Assembly (NCBI GenBank): GCA_900553025.1
Contig: USBT01000011.1
Coordinates: 1-29,082 of the forward strand
Direction of reading: 5' to 3'
Origin: an uncultured Eubacteriales bacterium
GTDB taxonomy: Bacteria > Bacillota > Clostridia > Peptostreptococcales > Anaerovoracaceae
DNA: 29,082 nt
Below are positions 1 to 7,528 of this stretch, in pieces; positions within the stretch are counted from its first letter, which is position 1, and each line of letters begins with the position of its first letter. The position numbers were made by a program, and so were the translations under genes. The notes below the pieces were generated by a model. It did no database searches and was not told where the DNA came from. It saw only the letters and a program-made list of their open reading frames with translations.

Positions 1-1738
1 GAATAACCTGTTTCTCTTTTTTTGATTTATTATAATTCTCCCTTAATTCAATACCACATTTCTTTTTAATCTGAGCAATATAGAGTGTCGAAACCTTTAA
101 ATCAAATTTTTCTAATATATATTCCTTGATTTGTGCATAAGTCGCTTTACTTTCAGCACTTGTCAAATCAAGCTCATCCAGCTTAATTTCAACACTTATG
201 TGCTTATCGACATCGAGTTTGGACAAAAGTGCTACCGTCTCTATATTCATGCTCCCAGGAAACATATCCACTGGACAGACCTTCCTCAGTTTATATCCAT
301 ATTCATTGCACAAAATAGCCAAATCTCGAGCAAGCGTCGCTGGATCACATGAAACATAAACGATACGCTTCGGCATCACATGTCCAATAGCATCTAAAAG
401 TGACCTATCACATCCCGCTCGAGGTGGATCCATAATCATTGCATCAATATTTTCAAGTCTGAAATCAGCTATTCCGTCGCCAATCAGCTTCGTCAAAACA
501 TCTTCTGCCGTGCCATGAAAATAACGTGCATTTACTATAGAATTTATCACAGCATTACGGTTGGCATTAAGTACCGCTTCTTTATTTGATTCAACACCGA
601 TAATGTAATTATCATTTCCAGACATCGAAAGTCCGATTGTACCCACCCCGCAGTATAGGTCTACAATAGTTTTTTTAATCTTTGAGCTCTCATGTATATC
701 TGAATCCACCTCAGTCATTACTTCCTTAACGACACCTTCAGCTGGTCTTTCTCCTTCAGACCACCTTTCTCCTTCAGCCGGTCTTTCTTTTGTATCCGCA
801 TACTGCCTTGCTTTTTCATATAATATCGGTGTCTGCACTTCATTTACCTGAAAGAAAGCGTCTGGGCCAACCTCAAATACAAGGTCATCAATGCTTTTTT
901 GAATTGTTGCACTTCCCGCTATAAGCTCTGGAGATTTCATACTTTTCCCCGAGTGATTGCTTGAATTTTTATTGAATCTCTTGCCATTAGACTGAGATTT
1001 ATCATGTATAAGATTTACTCCATATAACGATACAAGCTCGCATTTATCCGAAATAAAATTAGCCAGCTCCTGCATATGCTCTATCTCAGATGGTGATCCG
1101 AAAATCACAGCCATAACATGTCCATCATCGCCAACTCTAACCATGAATCTCTCTATGTTATCTGAGTATTGAGGATATGTTTTCAAAAATTTTGATAATC
1201 CAGATACAGCATTGAGAATCTCTGGCATAACTATCTGACATTGAGAACACTCTACCACTTCTCTACTCTTTGGTTTGAGGAATCCAATATTGGAGCATGC
1301 AACTGAAAAAACTGCTTTATTTCTATAGGCGTATTCATTATATGACGGTACTATATCCTCAAAAATAATCTCATCTTCTTCTAATGAAAAACCCCCTATC
1401 CGTGTAAGAGCATTTTTCACTCGCTCACTTTTGAGCTCAAGCTGTTTTGTGTAAGTCAAACAGCCTATATTGCAACCTCCACATCCATCCATAATATGAG
1501 GACAGACCTCCTCCTTAGGCTTCCGATATGGGGAAAGTGAAATAATATCTCTAGCTTCAGCGATGGCATAATTCCTTTTAAGTTTTGTAATTTCACAAAG
1601 CACTTCATCCCCAATGGTAGCATTTTTCACAAAAATAACACGATTATGTGAGTCGCTATCAGGTGTGGCTCTGGCGACACCATTTCCCTCATTTGAAACA
1701 TCCGTTATTGTCACCCTTAACAAATCACCCTTTTTCAT
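1..1738 (-). CDS. rlmD: 23S rRNA (uracil-5-)-methyltransferase, RlmD/RumA type, 3' end outside window
   Basis: SAM-dependent enzyme predicted to make 5-methyluridine in 23S rRNA. At least 579 residues lie in the window; the stop codon is beyond the left edge. An N-terminal TRAM-like region (about 1-60) is followed by iron-sulfur cysteines C79, C86, C89 and probably C167, a SAM site DLYCGVGTIGLS (360-371), DPPRAG (437-442) and the catalytic-cysteine motif YVSCDP (C464). Two additions stand out: a six-residue tandem repeat at about 318-335, just before the SAM domain, and a C-terminal extension after about residue 507 of the kind often seen in clostridial homologues. The ATG at 1738 has a strong GGAGG 5 bases upstream and starts 11 bases after the dltX stop, so it is probably the last gene of the dlt operon. 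Family is sure; whether the target is U1939 or another uridine (RlmCD-like) cannot be told. Confidence 0.9.
   Translation of the reverse strand, partial: MKKGDLLRVTITDVSNEGNGVARATPDSDSHNRVIFVKNATIGDEVLCEITKLKRNYAIAEARDIISLSPYRKPKEEVCPHIMDGCGGCNIGCLTYTKQLELKSERVKNALTRIGGFSLEEDEIIFEDIVPSYNEYAYRNKAVFSVACSNIGFLKPKSREVVECSQCQIVMPEILNAVSGLSKFLKTYPQYSDNIERFMVRVGDDGHVMAVIFGSPSEIEHMQELANFISDKCELVSLYGVNLIHDKSQSNGKRFNKNSSNHSGKSMKSPELIAGSATIQKSIDDLVFEVGPDAFFQVNEVQTPILYEKARQYADTKERPAEGERWSEGERPAEGVVKEVMTEVDSDIHESSKIKKTIVDLYCGVGTIGLSMSGNDNYIIGVESNKEAVLNANRNAVINSIVNARYFHGTAEDVLTKLIGDGIADFRLENIDAMIMDPPRAGCDRSLLDAIGHVMPKRIVYVSCDPATLARDLAILCNEYGYKLRKVCPVDMFPGSMNIETVALLSKLDVDKHISVEIKLDELDLTSAESKATYAQIKEYILEKFDLKVSTLYIAQIKKKCGIELRENYNKSKKEKQVI
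737..790 (-). repeat. 18-bp tandem repeat, 3 copies, inside rlmD
   Basis: Three consecutive 18-bp units at 737-754, 755-772 and 773-790. All begin TTCAG on the plus strand, and all share a CTTTCT stretch at positions 11-16 of the unit. In the protein they give six-residue units of the form ERPAEG/ERWSEG. The unit length keeps the reading frame. Confidence 0.85.
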
Positions 1739-1749
1739 ATTTCCTCCGA

Positions 1750-1926
1750 TCAAAATTCGGCATATGTAAACTCGGGCGCTTTGGCAACGCCTGCATAAAC
1801 CATGTATACATATAGTCCTGTCATGAGTGCCCAAAATAGGAATGTATAAGCAATATATTCTTTGTCTAAAACTAGTTTTCTCAGTTTAAATAGGATTATT
1901 TTAATAAACTTTATTGATTGCTTCAT
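1750..1926 (-). CDS. dltX: DltX-like D-alanylation microprotein
   Basis: A 58-residue single-pass membrane protein. It has a basic N-terminus (MKQSIKFIKI), one hydrophobic segment at about residues 25-46, and ends in FTYAEF. This matches the DltX family, whose conserved C-terminal aromatic/YxEF tail is needed for D-alanine transfer to teichoic acid, with the tyrosine (Y55 here) implicated in carrying the D-alanyl group. The gene overlaps the last 26 bases of dltD in another frame and has no strong ribosome binding site of its own, so it is likely translationally coupled to dltD. In Bacilli dltX usually precedes dltA; here it follows dltD. The call rests on length, topology, the C-terminal motif and the operon. 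I could not align it to the family. Confidence 0.8.
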   Translation of the reverse strand: MKQSIKFIKIILFKLRKLVLDKEYIAYTFLFWALMTGLYVYMVYAGVAKAPEFTYAEF

Positions 1927-3085
1927 CAATCTTTATCCAACCTTTCGCAGACGGATGTACGGTATCCTTGAAAAAATATTTTTCGTAGCTTTCATCATAT
2001 AAGTCTACGAATTTTGCATTGTTTTCTTCTGCTATTTTCTTTACCTTATCTCTTGCCACTACTCTTGATTTGACTGGAAATCCAGTATAGTCATACCAGT
2101 AGCCATTCTGTGGTAGCATTACAATTTTCGGCGTTACACCAGTCTCCCTACAGACCTTAAGAAATAGCTTCAACTCTTTGTATTCCGGAGATTTTGCATA
2201 TGTATCCTTGATGCTGCTATTTTTTTTATATTCAAGTCTCGGCTCAACCTTAAGCTTGTACAGCTTCTGGCTCATATAAAAGGGATTGTCTCCAGCTCTT
2301 AGTGCCGCTTCTCTTTCTGCCTTGATTTTAACACCTTCCCATCTCTTGGTTGCTCCAAGTGGTGTCTGTCCATGCTTGTGTATCGGTCTAACCCACTTTT
2401 GATATTTTTTAAAATTCGTTAAGCCCAGGAGATTTTTAAATGCGAGATAATCTGATTTCTCTGCCCACATTCCCTGTGCCGATACCACGATTCTTTCTAC
2501 AGGTGTGGCTGTTTTGTATGCGTAAGCTTTATTATACACCTTAACCTTATCCTGCATCTCCGGAAAAGAGGACAGACGCTCTTCGACCAAATTAGCGACT
2601 TCTTTCTTGAGATTGTCACTTATATCGGTATTTCTCAAGAATGCTAGGTATTCAGTTTCTGAAAAACGCATGGCAAAAGCGCCAGGTTCAATTCCATTTT
2701 CCTTGAACCATGACGGTGATACCAAAAGTACTGCTTCTTTTTTCTTTAGCTCAGGAGATACAGCACCAACCAGAATAGCGTGGAATAAAGACTGCGTATA
2801 CGAAGCCCCTATTATCATAAATTCTTTGTCGCTTTTTGCAAAAACCTTGCTAGGATGATATTTTGTGTCCTTACCGTAGTGAAACTCAGAGGAGCCAAGG
2901 AGCAATGCCATCTCATCCCCGAGATTCTGGCTGATTGCCGTCATCGACTTGTCCTTATATTCATTAACCCATAGTCCGATTTTGGGATTATTCATGGCGA
3001 CTTCCTGCCTATCGCTGAGCGTCATAAATGATATGGTAGTTACAAAAAGGAGAAACGCAGTAATAAATGCTGCTATTTTCTTCAT
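1901..3085 (-). CDS. dltD: D-alanyl transfer protein DltD
   Basis: Membrane-anchored SGNH-hydrolase-fold enzyme working on the outer face of the membrane in the last step of teichoic acid D-alanylation, with DltB and DltX. The 394-residue protein has an N-terminal membrane anchor (about 4-22), the nucleophile motif GSSEF (64-68, probably S66) and the D-x-x-H motif DTVHPS (D374, H377). The length is normal. The ATG at 3085 is preceded by GAAGAAGG. A 164-base spacer holding a direct repeat separates it from dltC. The 3' end overlaps dltX. Confidence 0.93.
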   Translation of the reverse strand: MKKIAAFITAFLLFVTTISFMTLSDRQEVAMNNPKIGLWVNEYKDKSMTAISQNLGDEMALLLGSSEFHYGKDTKYHPSKVFAKSDKEFMIIGASYTQSLFHAILVGAVSPELKKKEAVLLVSPSWFKENGIEPGAFAMRFSETEYLAFLRNTDISDNLKKEVANLVEERLSSFPEMQDKVKVYNKAYAYKTATPVERIVVSAQGMWAEKSDYLAFKNLLGLTNFKKYQKWVRPIHKHGQTPLGATKRWEGVKIKAEREAALRAGDNPFYMSQKLYKLKVEPRLEYKKNSSIKDTYAKSPEYKELKLFLKVCRETGVTPKIVMLPQNGYWYDYTGFPVKSRVVARDKVKKIAEENNAKFVDLYDESYEKYFFKDTVHPSAKGWIKIDEAINKVY

Positions 3086-3124
3086 TTACTAACCTTCTTC
3101 CTAATTCACAGTGTCCGAGCGGCA

Positions 3125-3188
3125 CTACATGATTTTATTTTGCAAAATATGTTTATATTCGCTGCATGATTTACTTTTGCAAAATATG
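3125..3188. repeat. 27-bp direct repeat pair in the dltC-dltD spacer
   Basis: Two 27-bp copies at 3125-3151 and 3162-3188 match at 24 of 27 positions. Each ends in TTTTGCAAAATATG, which contains the perfect palindrome TTTTGCAAAA. Ten bases separate the copies. No convincing gene is visible in the spacer. Confidence 0.75.
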
Positions 3189-3249
3189 CAAATTTCGATT
3201 CGGATTTTCAATGTTGAGAAACCTTTTCACAAGCCCTATAAGAAACCAC

Positions 3250-3498
3250 TTAGGAAACTCTTTTTGACACTTGGTCTATAATCTTTTGTGGAGTGTCCAT
3301 TTCCTCTCTTGTAAATTCAGATGGGCTCATGATAATGTCAAAGGCTTCCTCAAACTGAACCAGCATGTCTATATAGTCAAGTGAATCAATCAATCCTTCG
3401 TCTAATAGATTGATATCTTTTTCCTCTCTTATGATATCATCATCGCAGATTTCCTGAATAATATCCAAAACTTTTTCCTCTACCTGTTCTCTATTCAT
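3250..3498 (-). CDS. dltC: D-alanyl carrier protein DltC
   Basis: Acyl-carrier-like protein that receives D-alanine from DltA on a phosphopantetheine arm and presents it to DltB. It has 82 residues from the chosen start, the usual size. The attachment serine is S39 in the motif GLIDSLDYIDML. I chose the ATG at 3498 because GGAGGG lies 4-5 bases upstream. The reading frame also has an ATG at 3516, but that would put the ribosome binding site inside the gene. It follows dltB after about 105 bases. Confidence 0.93.
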   Translation of the reverse strand: MNREQVEEKVLDIIQEICDDDIIREEKDINLLDEGLIDSLDYIDMLVQFEEAFDIIMSPSEFTREEMDTPQKIIDQVSKRVS

Positions 3499-3603
3499 TT
3501 TTCCCTCCATATACAAATCATTATTTCAGTATTATCTATTTACTATGTCTTTTTCTGGCATGCAATCAAAGTCATTCTTGAATCGCTCGCATGACAGATT
3601 AAG

Positions 3604-4779
3604 CTATTTTGTTATCAGCTCTACAAAATGCTCTGAAAATAGCAAAAATCCGAACATAACCAAATTGAGTGTAATAAACCATGAGGCAAGCTGATACCAT
3701 CTCTCTTTTTTATGTTTTTTGTGAAACTTGAATTTTTTCTGATAGATGTCGTTAATGGCGAGCAAAGCTCCATGATACAGGCCGTAAAGAATATATGAAA
3801 TTGAAAGACCGTGCCACATGCCCATTATCCCCATATTTATCATAAAACCCACAGATGACATTACTACTCTGTCCGAAAACCACTTTCCTCTTATCGCTGC
3901 CATGCTGTACCTTGAGAACACAAAATCTCTGAACCAGTGGCTGAGGCTGATGTGCCACCTATCCCAAAACTCCTTGATGTCCTTACTGATGAACGGCATT
4001 TTGAAATTCTCTGGGGTTTTGATTCCGAAAATATAACTTACTCCGATTGCCATATTGCTATATCCTGCAAAGTCGAAAAACAAATAAAATCCATATGCAT
4101 ACATATACAATACTGCCGATAATATCCCGCCATTCTTTGAAAGCCAGAACACACCTTGGTACATCGAGGTTGCAATGACAACCTTATAAAAAAGTCCGAT
4201 GAATATTTTCAAAAGCCCTGACCCGAGCAAGTCGAGATATTCACTCCTTGGCATCGCTACTTCTCTGTCAAAGTCTCCGAGAAACCTCCTGCTCCTGTCA
4301 ATAGGACCCGACAAAATAGTCGGCCAAAAAAGATAAAAGTTCAGCATGTCAAAAATACCAACCTCTTGTATGAGATTATCGTAAATTTCAATGAGAATCT
4401 GCACCGATTTGAATGTCATGTACGAAATCCCGAGAAACCCCAAGACACCCTTCCCCAAATAAAAGTCAGATATTTTGTAAATACATAATGGAGCAATGGA
4501 CAAAATTACAGCAATCCACAGATGCCACCTGACCCGACCGAATCGACGCGTTACCACAAGGAAGCATTTCGCCAAAACAACTTGAACCACGCAAAAGAGC
4601 GCTAAGTTGCCAATAGCATGCAAATTCCCCCTGAGCACAAGGTAAAGCATCAAAAGGGTAGTAATAGCGATGTATATTTTCATCCGTTTTTCGAGAATCC
4701 CCAAAAGTATCGCAGGGGCAGATATGACAAGAAGCGTACTGAAAAAGTACAGACCGTCAAACAAATTAAGCTTAGTCAT
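3604..4779 (-). CDS. dltB: D-alanyl transfer protein DltB (MBOAT)
   Basis: Polytopic membrane-bound O-acyltransferase that accepts D-alanine from DltC and passes it outward to DltX/DltD. It is 391 residues long with many hydrophobic segments. It has the MBOAT hallmarks FFDFAGYSNMAIG (234-246), FWDRWHISLSHWFRDF (271-286) and GMWHG with the catalytic histidine H323. The start overlaps the dltA stop by one base (TAATG), and its GGAGG lies inside the dltA end, so the two are coupled. Confidence 0.94.
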   Translation of the reverse strand: MTKLNLFDGLYFFSTLLVISAPAILLGILEKRMKIYIAITTLLMLYLVLRGNLHAIGNLALFCVVQVVLAKCFLVVTRRFGRVRWHLWIAVILSIAPLCIYKISDFYLGKGVLGFLGISYMTFKSVQILIEIYDNLIQEVGIFDMLNFYLFWPTILSGPIDRSRRFLGDFDREVAMPRSEYLDLLGSGLLKIFIGLFYKVVIATSMYQGVFWLSKNGGILSAVLYMYAYGFYLFFDFAGYSNMAIGVSYIFGIKTPENFKMPFISKDIKEFWDRWHISLSHWFRDFVFSRYSMAAIRGKWFSDRVVMSSVGFMINMGIMGMWHGLSISYILYGLYHGALLAINDIYQKKFKFHKKHKKERWYQLASWFITLNLVMFGFLLFSEHFVELITK

Positions 4780-6506
4780 TAGGTCATTTCCTCCAATGCC
4801 TTGCGATTCACCTTGCCATTTGAAGTCATCGGTAGCCTGTCAATAAATTTAATCTTTTTGGGAATCATATATTCAGGTAGCAGACCTCTTAAATGCAGCT
4901 TAATGTTCTTAGTATCCTCAAATGTCCCGCGTACGGACGGCGAAACCACATATGCGACAAGACTTCTAATCTTTCCATCCTTTCGCTTCGGCACAACGCA
5001 TACTGCCTCAACGTCTTCTTTCAACAAAATATTCGCTTCGATGTCACCAAGCTCCATTCTATACCCGTGAACCTTCACCTGTAAATCGGTCCTACCTACA
5101 CAGTAAAGCATCCCATTTTTGAAGTATCCAAGGTCCCCAGTATGATACAGCCTTCTAGGCTGCCCGTTATTCATTTTAACCACTTCAAATGCCATAGCAG
5201 TTTTCTCAGGCATTTTAAAGTAGCCCTTTGCGACTGTATTTCCTTCGATTAGAATCTCTCCTATTTCTGGGGCTTGAGAAGTCAGGGCATCTTTTTGCTT
5301 GAAACAATCATCCACTTCTTCGTTATCTATCTTTTCATTATCGATATTTTCATTGAGTAGATCTTGGATAGTGTCACCCTCTCTATGGATAAAAACCTTT
5401 GTGCCAGATTTAACCTCGCCCACTGGAAGCTCATCCTGAGAATCTATATGTTCGCTACAAATCTCTACGCTTGATATTGCAACTGTGCTTTCGGTAGGTC
5501 CATACGTGTTTATAATCTTTACATTTGGAAAAGCCTCTATCAGCTTATTAGCTGTCGTTTTTGTCAACCTCTCTCCGCAGAAAAAGAATACTTTAATATC
5601 TGGATAATTTTGAGAATTGAAAGTCTTTTCTGCAAGAATCATATCAACAAAGCTCGGAGTAGACACCCAGTAATTTACCTTTTGATTTTTAAGAAATTCC
5701 ATGGTAGCAGCAGGTGTTGTCATAGTTCCTTTGTCAAGACTTGCTATCGTTCCTCCACAAGCAAGAGCTGTATATGTGTCCATTACAGATAAATCAAACG
5801 AATATGGCGCTTGGTTTAAGAATATCTTTCCCTCTTTATCATCTATAGAACTTCCTACTCCCGTCATCCATTCCAAGAAATTACCCAAATTTTCTCTTGT
5901 AACTTCCACTCCCTTTGGCTTACCTGTGCTACCCGAAGTAAATATTATATATGCAACATCACTTTGCTCATTCTTATTTATTTTACTTGGCTCATCCTCA
6001 TGTGTTTCACTTGAATTAGCCCCATGTGCTTCACCTGCTTCACATTCTTTGTCTGCTTGAAATTCATCATCAGCTTGACATTCGTTATCAACTTGACATT
6101 CACCATCTACTTGATATTCACCTCGCACGTCTAAATTGCTTGCATTAAGCTCCAAAATTCTAGCTTCAGCTTCTTCACATTTTATCCAAAATGGCGTATT
6201 AATAGTCCTTAGTATATCATCAATCCTCGTATCAGGCATCGACCTGTCAAGAGGACAATATGGATGTCTCGCCAGTGCACATCCGATAAAAGCAACAAGC
6301 ATTTGAGGCTCCTTATGCCCATAAACTGCGATTGGCGCCTTTGGCTCTAATTCACCCTCTGCTTGCAGGTTCCGAATCAGCTTTGAGAGCTTCTTTGCAG
6401 CCTCCCATAATTGGCTATATGTAATTTCACCACAGACTGATTTAAACGCAATTCTGTTAGGTGTATTATTAGCAAAATAATCTACTCTCTTAAGTACATC
6501 TATCAT
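4779..6506 (-). CDS. dltA: D-alanine--carrier protein ligase DltA
   Basis: Cytoplasmic adenylation enzyme that activates D-alanine with ATP and loads it onto DltC. Motifs in order: phosphate loop FTSGSTGKPKGVE (189-201), NQAPYSFDLS (231-240), FFFCGE with C310 (the DltA cysteine linked to D-alanine selectivity), NTYGPTEST (333-341), YHTGDLG (454-460), GRTDLQVKVHGYRMELGDIE (471-490) and the catalytic lysine in NGKVNRKAL (K565). At 575 residues it is about 70 longer than usual. The excess is explained by two acidic tandem-repeat inserts, about residues 130-182 just before the phosphate loop and about 383-404. First gene of the operon. The ATG at 6506 has AAGAGG about 12 bases upstream, a long spacing. 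Confidence 0.94.
   Translation of the reverse strand: MIDVLKRVDYFANNTPNRIAFKSVCGEITYSQLWEAAKKLSKLIRNLQAEGELEPKAPIAVYGHKEPQMLVAFIGCALARHPYCPLDRSMPDTRIDDILRTINTPFWIKCEEAEARILELNASNLDVRGEYQVDGECQVDNECQADDEFQADKECEAGEAHGANSSETHEDEPSKINKNEQSDVAYIIFTSGSTGKPKGVEVTRENLGNFLEWMTGVGSSIDDKEGKIFLNQAPYSFDLSVMDTYTALACGGTIASLDKGTMTTPAATMEFLKNQKVNYWVSTPSFVDMILAEKTFNSQNYPDIKVFFFCGERLTKTTANKLIEAFPNVKIINTYGPTESTVAISSVEICSEHIDSQDELPVGEVKSGTKVFIHREGDTIQDLLNENIDNEKIDNEEVDDCFKQKDALTSQAPEIGEILIEGNTVAKGYFKMPEKTAMAFEVVKMNNGQPRRLYHTGDLGYFKNGMLYCVGRTDLQVKVHGYRMELGDIEANILLKEDVEAVCVVPKRKDGKIRSLVAYVVSPSVRGTFEDTKNIKLHLRGLLPEYMIPKKIKFIDRLPMTSNGKVNRKALEEMT
5311..5355 (-). repeat. 15-bp tandem repeat, 3 copies, inside dltA
   Basis: Units at 5311-5325, 5326-5340 and 5341-5355 encode five-residue repeats (NENID, NEKID, NEEVD; residues 385-399 of DltA) in a loop between conserved motifs. 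The frame is preserved. Confidence 0.8.
6037..6126 (-). repeat. 18-bp degenerate tandem repeat, about 5 copies, inside dltA
   Basis: Units start at 6037, 6055, 6073, 6091 and 6109. Four of the five have the pattern (A/G)CTTGA-x-ATTC and the first is a close variant. They encode acidic six-residue repeats such as ECQVDN and ECQADD. The following residues, to about 182, look like decayed copies. The insert sits just before the ATP phosphate loop of DltA. Confidence 0.85.
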
Positions 6507-6550
6507 ATTAAATGCATACCTCTTAAATTTAAAATCATACTAACCTAAAA

Positions 6551-6579
6551 AGTATATCAAAATTTCGCTTTGAGTGCAA
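6551..6579 (-). promoter_or_regulatory. Sigma-70-type promoter proximal to dltA
   Basis: On the minus strand TTGCAC, 17 bases, TATACT. It lies directly downstream of the hairpin at 6583-6629 and about 45 bases upstream of the dltA start. Confidence 0.65.
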
Positions 6580-6582
6580 AGA

Positions 6583-6629
6583 AAAATGGTGTTCCCCATT
6601 TCATCTCCGTTTCATGAGTACACCATTTT
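6583..6629 (-). terminator. Terminator or attenuator hairpin between ATPase operon and dltA
   Basis: Read on the minus strand, AAAATGGTGT (6629-6620) pairs perfectly with ACACCATTTT (6592-6583) across a 27-base loop, followed by TTCTTTG. It probably ends ATPase operon transcripts. The large loop and the promoter-like sequence upstream (6661-6689) leave room for an attenuator role. Confidence 0.6.
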
Positions 6630-6660
6630 AATGCATTGCGCTATATAATTTATGGATTTA

Positions 6661-6689
6661 ATTGTAACTATATACATGTCGATAATCAA
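6661..6689 (-). promoter_or_regulatory. Second promoter-like sequence upstream of the dltA hairpin
   Basis: On the minus strand TTGATT, 17 bases, TACAAT. Transcripts starting here would pass through the hairpin at 6583-6629 before reaching dltA. Confidence 0.4.
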
Positions 6690-6736
6690 ATCATTACAAG
6701 AGTTGAATCACACGAAGCACTAATCAAAGACAATAC

Positions 6737-7414
6737 TTATCCTAGACACTCCTCGTCCTTTTTTCTGCGCTGACGAATAGCTTCCTCTAGCATCATGTCC
6801 TTAACCTTCATGAGCCTTGTCTGATTTCCTCTTTCATCCTCATCGAGCTTCATAGTAATATACTTGATTGTTACTTCCAGTCTAGGGATCACAACATATT
6901 CAAGTGCATTAACACGCCTTCTTGTCTTTTCAAGCTCTGCGGCTAAAAGAGCCGTTTCCTTCTCCTTTGCAGCTAGCTCAAGAAGCTTTGGAAACATATC
7001 AGCAAGACCGCTTACTGCTGTGTCAAGCTCGCCTGATGTCCTCGCAAATCCATATGGAAAAATATCCGCAGACTCATCAGCTTCGGTCTGAAAAGAAAAA
7101 ATAGGAACCTCAACACTCATGATATTCTTCTTTTCCATGTCAAGGGTAACGCCCTGTTTTGGAAACATCAGGGATTCCTCCATAACCTCTCCAGACATTA
7201 TAGCCGATGCAATTGTAAAAGATTTATATACGTTTTCAAGACCGCTCTCAACCTCCTGTCTAAGTCGACCATTTTCACGGGCAACCTCAAGGAAGGTCTT
7301 CATAAGCTCGTCTCGCTTATCCTTCATAAGCTTATGTCCCCTAGTCGCAGTTGCCAGACGTCTTTTTAGCGTCGTCAGCATCATTCTCGTAGGGTTGACT
7401 TTCATTCTTTCCAT
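6737..7414 (-). CDS. ntpD: V-type ATPase subunit D (central stalk)
   Basis: Central rotor shaft subunit turning inside the A3B3 head. It has 225 residues from the ATG at 7414, with long helical N- and C-terminal halves. The N-terminal motif VNPTRMMLTTLKRRLATATRGHKL is typical of subunit D. I chose 7414 because AGAAGG lies about 7 bases upstream; a TTG at 7420 in the same frame would be too close to that site. It is the last gene of the ATPase operon, 114 bases after the B gene. Confidence 0.93.
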   Translation of the reverse strand: MERMKVNPTRMMLTTLKRRLATATRGHKLMKDKRDELMKTFLEVARENGRLRQEVESGLENVYKSFTIASAIMSGEVMEESLMFPKQGVTLDMEKKNIMSVEVPIFSFQTEADESADIFPYGFARTSGELDTAVSGLADMFPKLLELAAKEKETALLAAELEKTRRRVNALEYVVIPRLEVTIKYITMKLDEDERGNQTRLMKVKDMMLEEAIRQRRKKDEECLG

Positions 7415-7528
7415 TGACAAACCTTCTTTCTAAAGCTATTTTGTTGCTTCCTCAAATCCTTAAAATCTCAAAATTCGTTCCGCATACAAGCGTCAGATTG
7501 CCATGCCACAAATCTATTTTGTGAGATT

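Noticed and set aside
6037..6126. CRISPR-like array
   Set aside because: Repeats are directly adjacent without spacers, degenerate and in frame within dltA.
6506..6520. Four-codon upstream frame (MHLI) whose stop overlaps the dltA ATG
   Set aside because: AAGAGG lies only one base before its ATG, too close for initiation; probably chance.
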